This document shows, piece after piece, positions 51,656 to 62,289 of a stretch of 64,000 nt of DNA. How positions within the stretch are numbered: the stretch's first letter is position 1; each line of letters starts with the position of its first letter. A program made the position numbers and the translations under genes. Source of the stretch: an uncultured Oscillospiraceae bacterium (GTDB lineage: Bacteria > Bacillota > Clostridia > Oscillospirales > Oscillospiraceae); NCBI GenBank assembly GCA_947599925.1, contig CANQFT010000003.1:83318-147317 (forward strand). The letters run 5' to 3'. Below the pieces are notes generated by a model. It saw only the letters and a program-made list of their open reading frames with translations. It did no database searches and had not been told where the DNA came from.

Positions 51656-54600
51656 TCAGTAGCCGGAGCCCACCACGGAGTTCACCGCCCGGAGCACGGC
51701 GGGGTAGGACCAGTTTTCCGGGGTCATGTCGCTGGGGGTGTGGAGGGCGGAGGGGTCGGCGGCGTCCATGCGGCTGATCACCAGCCGGGCCAGGATGGCC
51801 GCGGTCTCCTCTCTGGTGATGGGGCGGTTGGGGACGAAACTGCCGCCGCCCACGCCCTTGATGACCCCGGCCTTGGCCATGGCGTCAATGTAGGCGTAGG
51901 CCCAGGTGGAGTCCTCGCCGGAGTCGGCGAAGGCGTGGGCCATGCCGATGGTGTCCGGGATGTCCCGCTCCAGCATCCGGGCCAGGATGGTGACAAACTC
52001 CGCCCGCGTCGCCAGGCGTTCCCCGGCGAAGGTGGCGCCGGGGAGACCCTGCACGGCGCCCACCTTGGTGAGCCGGACCAGAGCGCTGTAATACTTCTCC
52101 CGGCCGGTCACGTCCACATAGGCCACTTCCCGGTCCTCGGAGATGGGGTGGTCCGGGTTCAAGAACAGATCCAGCAGTTGGACCATCTCGCCGCGGGTCA
52201 TGGCGTCGTAGGGCCGGAAGGCGCCGGTCTCGTCCAGCTGGGCCCAGGCGCCGGTGAAGTAGTAGTTGAAGATGGGGGCCGAGCCCGGATCAAAGGGCAG
52301 CGACGGGGAGACCACCACGGTGATGGAGTCATGGCGGCGGTTGGTGGTGGTGACGGTGATCACCGCCACCCCCTCGCCCCGGATGGTGACAAGGCCCGTC
52401 TCGTCCACCGAGACCACGCTGGGGTCGGAGGAGGTCCAGGTGTAGCGGCGGTTGGTGGGCATTTTCGGGTCGGTGACGACGCTGAGGCGCACAGGTGGGT
52501 CGCCCACGCGGACAAAGAGGGCGGAGGGGACGATGCGGATGCTCCGCACCGTGCGGCCGCTGGAGCCGTTGGCGCTGATGTAGAGCTGGGCGGTGTGGTT
52601 GGAGGCGACGGGGTCGTAGACAAAGAGGGTCTCCTCCGTGGCGCCGCCGCTCTGCCGCCGGCGGACCTCCGCTTCCATGACCGTGTCAAAGTCGATGGGG
52701 GCATCCTGGTCGCCAAAGCGGATGGAGGCGGACTTGTCCGGGTCCCAGAAATAGCCGTAGTAGCGGGTGGGGGAATTGTAGACCACGCTGTCCAGCAGTT
52801 TTTGTTCGGGGTAGGACAGGGTGTCGGTGAAGCGGACGTCCTCCAAGAGTTGGACCAGGTATTCTTCGCTGTCCTGCCGCTCCCAGCTGGCGGAGAGCAG
52901 GTCAAAGCGCTGGTGGTAGCTCTTCACCGCGGCGGTGGGGCCGGGCTGCTGGGGCGGCTCCTCAGGGAAGCCCTCCTCCGCTCTGGCGGCCTCGTCCGCC
53001 ACGCGCTGGGCGGACTGGGCATTGGCCAGGTCCCGCATCGCCCGGCAGTCGTCCAGGGCGGCGGCGGACTTGTCCACGGCCTGGTCCAGCAGGGTCTGGT
53101 CCTGGGTCTGGTCCTGGCTGTATACGTCCACGGCCTGGAGCGCTTCGTAGAGCGTCCAGGCGGATACATCGGGCTGGCCGTCGCCGTCGCCGTCGGCGGT
53201 CAGGTCGCCGGAGGGGTTATAGTTGTGGGTCTCCGCCAGGCGGACCAGCGGGTAGAACACCGTGTTCCGGGGCAGCGGGGCCCGGTCGGTGGCGTAGAGG
53301 TCATAGTACCAGTAGGCGGAGCGGGCGTCCGCGCCGTAGGCGGCGTAGCCCGGATAGGACGCCGGGCTCAGCGCGAAGCCCCCGTCCTCCCGCCAGCCCC
53401 GCTGGGAGAGGCCGGTGTCCTCGTCGGCCCAGCGGTAGCGCTGGCCCTTGTAGACGGTGTTCTCGTTGGCGTTTTCGGCCTTGTCCAGACGGCTCAGGTC
53501 CGGGGTATAGGCCGGGTCCACCTCCGGCGCCACGGCCTCGCCGCCAAAGAAGACGGTGTCCTGGTAGGCCCCGTCCCCTTCCCTGCCCGCCCAGCGGCGC
53601 AGAAGGCCGTCGGAGGCGGCGTAGGCCAGGGCGTATTCAAAGTGGAGCTCGTCCCGGAACTGGTCCGCGCCGTCGTCGCTCAACAATCGCTCTCCGGCGG
53701 CGGCGCCGGTGAGGTCGGCGATCCGGGCCAGGTCCTCTTGGTAGGTCATGCGGACGACGTTGGTGCGGTCGTCCACCTGCAGGGTGGGCAGGGCGAAGCC
53801 CTGGCCGGACAGCAGGTCCTGGATGGGCTGGCGGTTGGCCTTGCGGATGGTGGCGTAGGGCAGTCCGGCCTGGCCGGGGCCCAGGCCGTCAGGGTCGGCG
53901 TCCAGGGTGAGCTGGGTCCCGCTGAGGCGCGGCTCGGTCTCAGGGCCCCAGGTGTAGTTGGCGGCGTCCGGGCCCAGGAAGGTCATGTTGCTCACCTCCA
54001 CGGGCATCTGGGAGACCTCGGGGTAGCTGTCCCAGCGGGCGGAGACATCGTTCATGTCCTGGGCGGCGCGCCAGTACAGGGCCAGTTCCTCCGTGCCCAC
54101 GCCGGGCGCGGCGCCGTCCACAAAGGCGTCGTCCACATAGTGGACGTTGGCGTTGGGGAAGGTGAACTCCAGCAGGCCCCGGCCCCACTGGTAACCGTCA
54201 GACCACCGGACGGCGGGGTTCTGGGACAGGAGGCTGGCGCGGTCGTCGGCGTAGGTGCCGGTGGTGAAGGACACGGCGCCGTCGGTGACGCGGTAGGCGC
54301 TGCCGCCGTAGCTGCCGCAGTCGTCGCCCAGGGTCTCGTAGGCCGCGCCCACGGGAACGTAGACCACGTCGGTCACGTCCTCATACACCGGCGTGTGGGC
54401 GTCGGCGGTGGTGGCGGAGGTGATCTTTACCTGGACGTTTTTCTGGTCGAAGAGGTTGGTGAGCTGGAGGGTGCCGGCGGTCCGGCGGTCGCCGTTGTAG
54501 GTCTTGTCGGTGGCGGAGAGGGTGTATTGCAGTTGGCGGGGGTGGACGGTGATGGTGAAGGGGACGGTGTTGTCGCCGGTGAGCTCGTAGCTCTCCGCGC

Positions 54601-57600
54601 CGGCGTCGGGGATCATCAGGGGCGAGGCGGCCAGCACCTTGGGCTGGGCGGGCGGCTGGTTTTCACCCTCCTGGAAGGCGGAGACGATCAGCCCCATGCC
54701 GTTGGCGGCGAAGGGCCGCTCCAGCGGGTTGGAGCCGTCCCGGCCCAGGAAACGCTGGGTGTCGTGGGTGGGGGCGATGGTCAGGTGGTCGCCGGTGCTG
54801 GCCTGGCGGTAGGAGGTGGGGACGGTTTTCCACTGGCTGCTGTCCGGGACCACGTCCAGGCTGGGGTCCCAGTAGTTCACATGGAGGCCGTAGCTCTGGA
54901 ACTGGTCGGCGTCGATGTAGGACACGTTCTCGCGGGCGTATTGGTCCACGCCCTCGTCAAGTTCGTAGTACACCGACACCCGCAGGCCCGACAGGTCCAG
55001 GGCCTCGCCGTAGCTGTACTCCTGCCGGGGCAGCTCGCGGATGAGGACGTAGCCGATGGTGCGCAGTTTCACCGCGGCGATGGAGGCGGGGTCTACGTAG
55101 GCCGTGCCGTCCTGTCTGATGTCCAGGGCGTAGTTGCGCTCCGCTCCGGCCTTGGTCGCGGAAAGGCCAAGGATGGTGGTCACCACGGACATATAGGCGT
55201 CCGTCACGCCGTCGGGCAGAGTGGTGTCGGCGTCGGCGTAGTCCACCACGGCCCTGTATTCCAGGACGTCGTCCCCCACCAGGGGATCGCCGGAGAGGTA
55301 GAGGTAGACGTTGCGGTGGACGCCGTCGGCCAGGTCCTGGGTCCACGTGGGGGTCAGGCCGCTGTTGGCCCGCTCGGTCTGGACACGGTCCTGCTCAAAG
55401 ATGGTGTTGAAGATCGCTCCGCCGGTCTGGTTGTAGATGGTGTATACCGGGAATTCCCGGCTGCTGACGACGCCCACGACGCGGATGGGGCGGGGGTAGA
55501 CGAACAACGTGGCCCCCACGCCCTCTACCTGGTATCCGGCAAAGTCCGTGGCGGCGTTGGTGATGGGGTATTCGCCCCAGCCGTGTTCGGTGTTGACGGG
55601 GCTCGTCTTTGTGGCGTCGGTGGCGATGGCCGGTTTTTGGTAGCCAAAGTTGGCGGCCCACTCCCGCTGTTCCGCGGTCCCCTTCCCGGCCAGGTCCAGG
55701 GCCCGCTCCAGGTCCAGCTGGGTCAGGGTGTCCACCTCGCGGATGGTCCTGTCCAGCAGTTGGGCCAGCATATCCCGGTCCCACCGGGCCAGCTGGGATG
55801 CCTGGAAGGTGAAGGTGAGGGCCAGGGCGCCGGATTCGGTGTCCTCCTCGCTCTCCTGGTCCAGCGGCACCACATAGCCCCGCTGGTTCTCCTCGCCGTA
55901 GAAGCGGTGGAGGTCACGGGCGGTGAGCACCAGAGGGGTGCGGGCCACTGCCAGCGGGATGTCGGAGAGGTCGGAGTAGACCAGCTGGCCGTTCTCGCCC
56001 CGGCGCCCGGTGACGAAGAGGTATTTGCCGTCGTGGACGATGGGGTAGAGCGGGTCCCGGCCCATGACGACCTGGCCGTCTTCCGCCAGGTCCTGGGGCC
56101 GCTGGGTGGCGAGGTCGATGTAGTGGATGGCAAAGCCCCGCTGCTTAAAGGAGCTGTCCCCGGAGCCAAAGATGTACTCCAGCAGCTCGCTGTCGATGTT
56201 GTGGGTCTGGTCCCCCTCGTACTGGGCGGGGTAGTTGTCGTAGCGGGTGTCGTAGTTGACGGAGAGGGTGAAGCGGTCGCCGGTGGGTCCGGCGCTGTCG
56301 GGCGCGAAATACTCCCCGTATGTGTACTCCATGCAACCAAGGGCCTGGATCTCCATGGTGTGGATGGGCCGCAGGACCACAAGGCCGGTGCCGTATTGCT
56401 GGAAGGCGGCCCTGCCCTGCTCGGCGATGTTGGAGCTGGGGTTGGGGGCTGTGACCAGCTGGGAGTTGGCCGGGGCACGGCGGTTGGCCTGGTTGGAGTC
56501 GTTGTAGACCAGCACATAGTTGCCGGCCTTGGCCCCGGTGAGCTCCAGGTCCCGCAGTTCCACAGGCCGCTGGGCCTGGCCGCCGGAGGCGGTCAGGTCC
56601 TCGGTGTCGAAATAGTTGGTGGTGAAGGAGTTCCAAGTGGTGTGGGCCCCGTCGTCATCGGGCAGGAACTGGACTTTGTAGGTGACGGACAGCTGGGACA
56701 GATCGTCCGGCAGGACGGGCTGGGCCGTGGAGTAGGCCATGCCGGGCCGACTGGTGAAGTCGTCGCTGGCGCCGCCGTTATAGTAGGAGACGGTCTGGGT
56801 GAGCGGGTCATAGGCGGGGGCGATGAAGGTGACCCGGTTGACAGCGTCGGCCGCGGCGGAGGCGGCAAAGGGCGTGTGGGCGCCGTTGTCCACCTGGTCG
56901 GCCAGGAGAAGCTCCTTGGAGTCGGCGTAGAGCACGGCGAAGGTCTCCCGGCTGTCCGGCTCGGTGGCGGGCACCGCCCGGCCGTCGGCGGAGGCGGCGT
57001 ACATACTGCCCACGTCGGCTACCACGATGGGCCGCCGCATGATGTGGAGGTAGGCGGTGCCAAAGCCGGCCTGGGGCCGCGGAAGGTCCACGCGGGCGTA
57101 GCGGAAGGTGTAGTTGCTGGCCTTGGCGCCGGAGATGATCTGGTAGTAGTCGGTGGAAGAGGCGTCGGTGGCCACGGTGACCAGGTCCGGGTCCGCGGGA
57201 GAGGTGGGCAGCCGGGGCGCGCGCATGAACTGGACGGTGGGCTTGGTGTAGTCCTCTCCCAACAGCCACTCCAGCTCGTAGGGCTGGCCGGTGAGCCGGT
57301 CGCCAAACTGCGCCTTGAGCTTATTCAGGTCGCCTTCGGCCAGGGCGTTGACGTCGTAGGTGTAGGAGGGCTGGGGCGCCTCCTCGCCGTAGAAGCGGTC
57401 CATGTCGTCCAGGGTCAGGGTGATCTCCCTGGGCGACACACGGATGGGGTGGTCGCTGTATACCTTCACATAGGCGTTGGCGTCCGCGGCGGCGTCCGGG
57501 TCGCTCTCGGCGTATTTGCGGACGATGGCGCACAGGTAGTAACCGTCCAGGTCCACACCCAGGAAGCTGTTTGTCTCCGCGTAGGGTCTGGCGTCCTGTT

Positions 57601-60600
57601 GGCCCTCCGGCTTGGTGGGGTCCCAGCCAGAGCCCACCACGGTGTTGGGGCTGGCCAGGCCCAGGGCCCGCTCCTCCGGCGTGACCCAGTTGTAGTGGAT
57701 GTTCATGGCCCGGGACATGGTGCCGTCGTAGGCGTAGTCGATCTGGTCGTAGGGGCTGTCGCCGATCTGCTGGTCGGCCCGGTGGATCCGGATGCGGAGG
57801 TCGCGCAGGGTGATGCTCTCGCCGTAGGACACGGCGCCTGTGCCGTTCAGGGCGTTGGGGTAGCCGGAGAATTCCAGCTTGGTGACCACGCGGCGGACCA
57901 CGCGGCCCTGGACGTCGTTGAGCTCGCTGTGGGACACGGTGCCGTCCGCGGACAACTGCAGCTGGTAATTGGGGTTTTCTTCGTTGAACGCCAGTCGATC
58001 TCGATCGCTGATGGTGATCTTGCCGATGGAGCGGATCACCTCGTCGGCGGTCATGTAGAAGGTGTCCGGGTCGTCGGGGTACATCTTCAGGTCGTCTTCG
58101 TTTCGCAAAAACTCGCCGTTGAAGTGGAGCTTGAGCTTGTCCCCGCTGACGCGGGCGTCGCCGGTGAGGGGCCGGTCGTGCTGGCCGGCCTCTTCGTGGA
58201 GGGTCAGGTGGATGGCCTCCTTGCCCAGCGCCGATTCGTCGATGGTGATGTTGTTGTAGGTGAGGTCGGTGCTGTCGCTGTATATCCAGGCTCCTGTGTC
58301 CTCCGCCGAGGCGGTGATGTGGTCGATCCACACCGGCCTGGGGTCGATGTGGAGCAGTTGCGCGTTCATCTGCTCCTCGTCCAGGATCAGATCGTAGTTG
58401 TTGTCCAGGGCGGTGCCGGCGTCCAGGACGATGGGGTAGTTCCCCACGGGGGTGTTGACCACCACGGGGTTTTCCTCGTCGGTGAGGTCGCGGCTGAGCT
58501 TGGCGGTGAAGGTGGGCGGGACATAGTCCGGCCCCAAGATGTCCAAAAGCTCCGCGCCGTCGCCCGTCAGGGTCTTCCCCTCCTTGTCCAGTTCAGCCAG
58601 GTCGGCGGTCCGGTAGGAGAAGGTGAAGTCCTTGCTGGAGACGCCCCGGCACTCCGTCTGGCCATAGTAGGAGTTGCAGCCGTTGGCGAAGAAGTGGAGC
58701 TGCAGCTTTTTCACCACCAGTTCGTAGGGATACTCGCTGCCGCCGGCGGTGACGGTAAAGGGGAAGGTCCCGGCCTCCAAGGGGGTGCCGGTGATCAGGA
58801 TCTGGCCGGTGGACTGGATCTCAGCGCTCAGGCCCTCCGGCAGTTTTCCGGTCAGCTCGCCGCCGGGGTCGATACGCGCTGTATAGGGTACGGCGTACGT
58901 GGCCGGGGAAAGGCCGCTGGTGCTGGTCTTGTTTTCCCCGATGGGGATCATGCCGGAGATGGCGCCGGTCTCGTCCTGGTAATTCACCGTGTCCCGCAGG
59001 TTGTGGGTGGCGCCGCCGTAGATGTCGTCCTGGGCGGAGAAGGCGTAGGTCACGTCCCCGGCGTCCAGGGCGTTGATGGCGCTCTGGCCGTAGGAGGAGA
59101 GGAGCCAGCCAAAGGCCGAGGCGGCGCTGACGCCGGAGGCGCCGGACCCGGTCACGAGGGTGAAGTCCCGCATCCCCGCGCCCAGCTCCACCAGCCGGGC
59201 CTCGCCCTCCTCCAGACGGCTGTTGACGGGGTGCTTGACCAGCTGGAAGGGCACCACCAGCACGCAGGTCTCTTCCTTGGGCAGCGTGACCCGGCGGCCG
59301 GTGGAGGTGCCCTGGACGTTGAACACCATCTCCCGCAGGGACCCGGCGTTCTGGACCTGCTCCAGCTCGCCGATGACCTTGGAGTAGTGGGTGGCGTAGG
59401 GCCGGCTCCAGGTGGTGCCGTCCCGGAAGGTGTAGTCTGTGATCTTATAACCGCTGAAGAGGGTCTGGGGCGCCCCGTCCGCCTCGGAACCCTCGTTAAA
59501 GTTATAGTAGAACACGGTGGACTTCCAGCGGTCCTCCCCGGTGGAGTCCTGGAACTGGTTGTACTGATAGACCGTGGCGGGCTGGACCAGGTCACTGTCG
59601 TAGGTGAGGGTGAGGGCCAGGTCCTCCACGGTCCTCCCCGCCAGGTCCCCGGCGGTGAGGTAGACCCCGACCCAGAACACATCGTTCTGGCCCGCCGCGG
59701 CGTATTTCTTCCCGCCGGTGACGATGTTCGTCTCCCGGACGGTGACTTTCTCCTCCTTGTCGGCCTGCCAGGGGCCGATCTTCCCGTTGGAGGGGACGGT
59801 GTGGATCCCCTCGCCCTGGAGCATACCCTGCTCCACGCCCAGGTAGCGCAGTTCCAGCCGGGCCGAGCCGGCCATCTCCACCTGGTCCCAGGTCTTGCGC
59901 TCGTAGGTCTCCGAGGCGTCCGCAGGGGCGGGCAGAGGGGGATAGAAGTAGTCGCTGCCGCCCTCCGGGTCGATCGCCTCGGGCTGGAACCCGGCGAGAA
60001 TGGCGGCGGCGTCCACGGCGCTGTCCTGGCCGTTCACCACCCGTCTCAGCACCCGGTAGAGCAGGAGCTGCACACCGGGGGCGGTGGATCTGCCCCATTC
60101 GGCCTGGTGGGCGGACAGGGTCAGGGCGTCGGCCACGGTGACGGCCCCGTCCATGTCCACGTCGCCGGGGATGGGCAGCACCACCAGAGGCCGCTGGGCC
60201 ACCACGGGCTCCTCTGTGGCCATGGGGTCTGTGTAGGTGTAGGTCATGGTGTATACCCCGGGAAGCACGTTGAGCCCCCGCAGGTCCACCCCGTCGCTGC
60301 CGTCGGCGTTTTGGAGGACCTGGGCGCTCTGCTTAGAATCGGTGGTCAGACGGTCGGCGGCGTCCGTCGCGGCGGGGTTATACCAGCAGGTGGTGGCGCC
60401 GTCCGAGGAGCTGTAAAGGTCGGCGGTGAGGACGTCGGCGACGCGCAGCTGGATCGTGCGGGTGACGCAGGTCTGGTTCCCCGCCGGAGCGTCGGCGCCA
60501 AAGGGCACAGGCCGGCCATTGCTGCCGATGAAGGTGACGCCGGGGTCGGCGAAGGCGGTGTCCTGGTAGGCCACCACAGCGGTCTCGTCCAGGTCGATGT

Positions 60601-62200
60601 TGTAGTCTCTCTGGCCGTTCCAGGTCTGGTAGCGCCAGGCATCGTTGAAAAACTTGCCCCGGTAGTAGGAGTAATCGCCGGGGGCCGCCTCGCCGTCGTT
60701 GCCCAGCCGGTTGTAGTCTTTGAAGTCCGCCTTGGCCGCGTCCTTGCTGGCCCGGATCTCCTCTTCCCCGACGCCCCAGTTGCCCGACACGTCCTTTTCG
60801 ATCATGGCGAGGGGCGTGTTGCCAAGGCCCAGGGTATAGGTGGGGGTCATGTACCGCCCTACGCGGAGGGTGTAGTCGCTCTGCTGGCCGTCCGGCGCGG
60901 TGATGGTGATGGTGATGACGGTGCGGCCGTTGTTCACGTCCTCGGCGTCGGCCACCTTCGCCAAGGGGATGTTGGACACGGTCCAGCGGGAGCGGGCGGG
61001 GTTGGCGGCGGTGTTTTGGGGCATGGGCCAGCTGGAGGCGTCGTATTTGGGGGCGGTGGAAATGGCGTCGGTGGGCGCGCCGCTCTCGTCCCAGGTCCAG
61101 CCCCGCCGGACCTGGATGGCCTGGTCGTCCACGGTGACGGGCCTGTTGTTGAACAGCACGGAGACGGAGACGGGGCACTCCCCTTCTCCGTCCTGGGTCA
61201 CGTTGTAGTCGTAATAGGGCTCGTAGGCCTCAAAGTTCAGGGTCAGGGTCTCCTGGTCCTCCGGCACCCGGAGCCAGAACCCCCTGGGCGCGTCGGGGTC
61301 GTCGAAATAGGTGGCGTTGATCTCCGCCAGGTTCATGGTCTCCGGATTGGCGATGCCGGTGGGGTCCTGGGTCAGAAGCTGGGTGATCTCGGTGGGCGCG
61401 CCGGTCCCCTGGGTGTAGGTGGTCAACTTCAGCCGGGTCAGGTTGCGGTTGGAGCTGGCCTTCCAGCGGGCCACTATGGGCACAAAGCCCATGATCCCGT
61501 CATCGCGGGCGATGTCGTCTGTAAAGAGGCTCTCCATCTCCCCTTCGGTGAGGTAGGCCAGGGTGAGGTATTTTCCCTCGCCGTAGTCCCCATCGTCATC
61601 AGCGGTAATGATCCCCGTCTCGTCGGTCTCCTTGAGGCGGATGGGGACGGGGTCGGTCCAGGTCTCGTCGTAGACCCACTGCTTCACCATCTCGATCCGG
61701 TCATCGTTCAAACTCAGCCAAGAGTTCTCGGTGGGCTCGCCCAGGACGTAGAAGCCGTCCAGTTCCAGATCGGGCAGACGGCCTGGATCGGGCAGGACGG
61801 TATAGTAGTTCTCGCCCTCGTGAATAAAATACTTTAGCGTGTCGATATAGGTCCGGTAGCCCCAGGTGCGGCTGGAGCCGCCCTCGTGGGTCAGGTAGCC
61901 CTTATAGCGGGCGGGGTACTCACTGCCCGCGCCCTGCGTCAAGGGGATGCCAAAGGACAGATCCACGGCCAGGTTATAGTCCGGCACAGGCAGGTCGAAA
62001 AGGCTGGCGGAACTGTCGGCGGAGGAGGCGGCGGGACTGTCGGCGGGGCTGGGGGCGGGGGTCTCGGCGCGCCCTTGTTCCACCGCGGCGGGGACCTCCG
62101 GCCGCTCGGCCACAGCCTCCTCCGCCATGGCCACGGGAGAACAGAGCATCTCCAGGGCCACGGTCAGGCTCACAAGACGTTTGATCCACTTGTTGTCCAT
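51656..62200 (-). CDS. giant SLH-anchored MBG-repeat protein with dockerin-like and cohesin-like parts, 3,514 residues
   Basis: The signal peptide (MDNKWIKRLVSLTVALEMLC) and a Pro/Ala/Ser linker lead to beta domains. A dockerin-like pair follows near residue 675-735 (GDVDMDGAVTVADALTLSAH; VVNGQDSAVDAAAILAGF). A cohesin-like part comes next at 790-1,040 (DVFWVGVYLTAGDL...LTYDSDLVQPA). A long MBG-type array spans about 1,165-2,600 (DMDRFYGEEAPQPSYTYDV, ARDLHRFYGEEN, DKTYNGDRRTAGTL). A Big_2-type Ig domain lies at 3,210-3,300 and three SLH domains from about 3,303 to the end (FRPYDAMTRGEMVQLL, ATRAEFVTILARML, PNRPITREETAAILARL). SLH domains should tether it to the wall. ATG 62200 follows GAGAGGAGG. 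Confidence 0.92.
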   Translation of the reverse strand: MDNKWIKRLVSLTVALEMLCSPVAMAEEAVAERPEVPAAVEQGRAETPAPSPADSPAASSADSSASLFDLPVPDYNLAVDLSFGIPLTQGAGSEYPARYKGYLTHEGGSSRTWGYRTYIDTLKYFIHEGENYYTVLPDPGRLPDLELDGFYVLGEPTENSWLSLNDDRIEMVKQWVYDETWTDPVPIRLKETDETGIITADDDGDYGEGKYLTLAYLTEGEMESLFTDDIARDDGIMGFVPIVARWKASSNRNLTRLKLTTYTQGTGAPTEITQLLTQDPTGIANPETMNLAEINATYFDDPDAPRGFWLRVPEDQETLTLNFEAYEPYYDYNVTQDGEGECPVSVSVLFNNRPVTVDDQAIQVRRGWTWDESGAPTDAISTAPKYDASSWPMPQNTAANPARSRWTVSNIPLAKVADAEDVNNGRTVITITITAPDGQQSDYTLRVGRYMTPTYTLGLGNTPLAMIEKDVSGNWGVGEEEIRASKDAAKADFKDYNRLGNDGEAAPGDYSYYRGKFFNDAWRYQTWNGQRDYNIDLDETAVVAYQDTAFADPGVTFIGSNGRPVPFGADAPAGNQTCVTRTIQLRVADVLTADLYSSSDGATTCWYNPAATDAADRLTTDSKQSAQVLQNADGSDGVDLRGLNVLPGVYTMTYTYTDPMATEEPVVAQRPLVVLPIPGDVDMDGAVTVADALTLSAHQAEWGRSTAPGVQLLLYRVLRRVVNGQDSAVDAAAILAGFQPEAIDPEGGSDYFYPPLPAPADASETYERKTWDQVEMAGSARLELRYLGVEQGMLQGEGIHTVPSNGKIGPWQADKEEKVTVRETNIVTGGKKYAAAGQNDVFWVGVYLTAGDLAGRTVEDLALTLTYDSDLVQPATVYQYNQFQDSTGEDRWKSTVFYYNFNEGSEADGAPQTLFSGYKITDYTFRDGTTWSRPYATHYSKVIGELEQVQNAGSLREMVFNVQGTSTGRRVTLPKEETCVLVVPFQLVKHPVNSRLEEGEARLVELGAGMRDFTLVTGSGASGVSAASAFGWLLSSYGQSAINALDAGDVTYAFSAQDDIYGGATHNLRDTVNYQDETGAISGMIPIGENKTSTSGLSPATYAVPYTARIDPGGELTGKLPEGLSAEIQSTGQILITGTPLEAGTFPFTVTAGGSEYPYELVVKKLQLHFFANGCNSYYGQTECRGVSSKDFTFSYRTADLAELDKEGKTLTGDGAELLDILGPDYVPPTFTAKLSRDLTDEENPVVVNTPVGNYPIVLDAGTALDNNYDLILDEEQMNAQLLHIDPRPVWIDHITASAEDTGAWIYSDSTDLTYNNITIDESALGKEAIHLTLHEEAGQHDRPLTGDARVSGDKLKLHFNGEFLRNEDDLKMYPDDPDTFYMTADEVIRSIGKITISDRDRLAFNEENPNYQLQLSADGTVSHSELNDVQGRVVRRVVTKLEFSGYPNALNGTGAVSYGESITLRDLRIRIHRADQQIGDSPYDQIDYAYDGTMSRAMNIHYNWVTPEERALGLASPNTVVGSGWDPTKPEGQQDARPYAETNSFLGVDLDGYYLCAIVRKYAESDPDAAADANAYVKVYSDHPIRVSPREITLTLDDMDRFYGEEAPQPSYTYDVNALAEGDLNKLKAQFGDRLTGQPYELEWLLGEDYTKPTVQFMRAPRLPTSPADPDLVTVATDASSTDYYQIISGAKASNYTFRYARVDLPRPQAGFGTAYLHIMRRPIVVADVGSMYAASADGRAVPATEPDSRETFAVLYADSKELLLADQVDNGAHTPFAASAAADAVNRVTFIAPAYDPLTQTVSYYNGGASDDFTSRPGMAYSTAQPVLPDDLSQLSVTYKVQFLPDDDGAHTTWNSFTTNYFDTEDLTASGGQAQRPVELRDLELTGAKAGNYVLVYNDSNQANRRAPANSQLVTAPNPSSNIAEQGRAAFQQYGTGLVVLRPIHTMEIQALGCMEYTYGEYFAPDSAGPTGDRFTLSVNYDTRYDNYPAQYEGDQTHNIDSELLEYIFGSGDSSFKQRGFAIHYIDLATQRPQDLAEDGQVVMGRDPLYPIVHDGKYLFVTGRRGENGQLVYSDLSDIPLAVARTPLVLTARDLHRFYGEENQRGYVVPLDQESEEDTESGALALTFTFQASQLARWDRDMLAQLLDRTIREVDTLTQLDLERALDLAGKGTAEQREWAANFGYQKPAIATDATKTSPVNTEHGWGEYPITNAATDFAGYQVEGVGATLFVYPRPIRVVGVVSSREFPVYTIYNQTGGAIFNTIFEQDRVQTERANSGLTPTWTQDLADGVHRNVYLYLSGDPLVGDDVLEYRAVVDYADADTTLPDGVTDAYMSVVTTILGLSATKAGAERNYALDIRQDGTAYVDPASIAAVKLRTIGYVLIRELPRQEYSYGEALDLSGLRVSVYYELDEGVDQYARENVSYIDADQFQSYGLHVNYWDPSLDVVPDSSQWKTVPTSYRQASTGDHLTIAPTHDTQRFLGRDGSNPLERPFAANGMGLIVSAFQEGENQPPAQPKVLAASPLMIPDAGAESYELTGDNTVPFTITVHPRQLQYTLSATDKTYNGDRRTAGTLQLTNLFDQKNVQVKITSATTADAHTPVYEDVTDVVYVPVGAAYETLGDDCGSYGGSAYRVTDGAVSFTTGTYADDRASLLSQNPAVRWSDGYQWGRGLLEFTFPNANVHYVDDAFVDGAAPGVGTEELALYWRAAQDMNDVSARWDSYPEVSQMPVEVSNMTFLGPDAANYTWGPETEPRLSGTQLTLDADPDGLGPGQAGLPYATIRKANRQPIQDLLSGQGFALPTLQVDDRTNVVRMTYQEDLARIADLTGAAAGERLLSDDGADQFRDELHFEYALAYAASDGLLRRWAGREGDGAYQDTVFFGGEAVAPEVDPAYTPDLSRLDKAENANENTVYKGQRYRWADEDTGLSQRGWREDGGFALSPASYPGYAAYGADARSAYWYYDLYATDRAPLPRNTVFYPLVRLAETHNYNPSGDLTADGDGDGQPDVSAWTLYEALQAVDVYSQDQTQDQTLLDQAVDKSAAALDDCRAMRDLANAQSAQRVADEAARAEEGFPEEPPQQPGPTAAVKSYHQRFDLLSASWERQDSEEYLVQLLEDVRFTDTLSYPEQKLLDSVVYNSPTRYYGYFWDPDKSASIRFGDQDAPIDFDTVMEAEVRRRQSGGATEETLFVYDPVASNHTAQLYISANGSSGRTVRSIRIVPSALFVRVGDPPVRLSVVTDPKMPTNRRYTWTSSDPSVVSVDETGLVTIRGEGVAVITVTTTNRRHDSITVVVSPSLPFDPGSAPIFNYYFTGAWAQLDETGAFRPYDAMTRGEMVQLLDLFLNPDHPISEDREVAYVDVTGREKYYSALVRLTKVGAVQGLPGATFAGERLATRAEFVTILARMLERDIPDTIGMAHAFADSGEDSTWAYAYIDAMAKAGVIKGVGGGSFVPNRPITREETAAILARLVISRMDAADPSALHTPSDMTPENWSYPAVLRAVNSVVGSGY

Positions 62201-62289
62201 CAGCCTCTTGCCTCCTCTCGTTCCTGCGGTCCGGCCCCGGCCCGCGCGGGGTCAGGGCGCGGCGTGGGGGTCCTTTTAGGGCGGTGGGG

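Noticed and set aside
39135..61837. Plus-strand reading frames of over 3,300 codons opposite the two giant genes, rich in Gly, Val, His and Asp
   Set aside because: These are antisense shadows. High GC at third codon positions removes stops from the complementary frame. They lack ribosome sites, domains and signal peptides, while the minus-strand frames have signal peptides, SLH and dockerin-like motifs.
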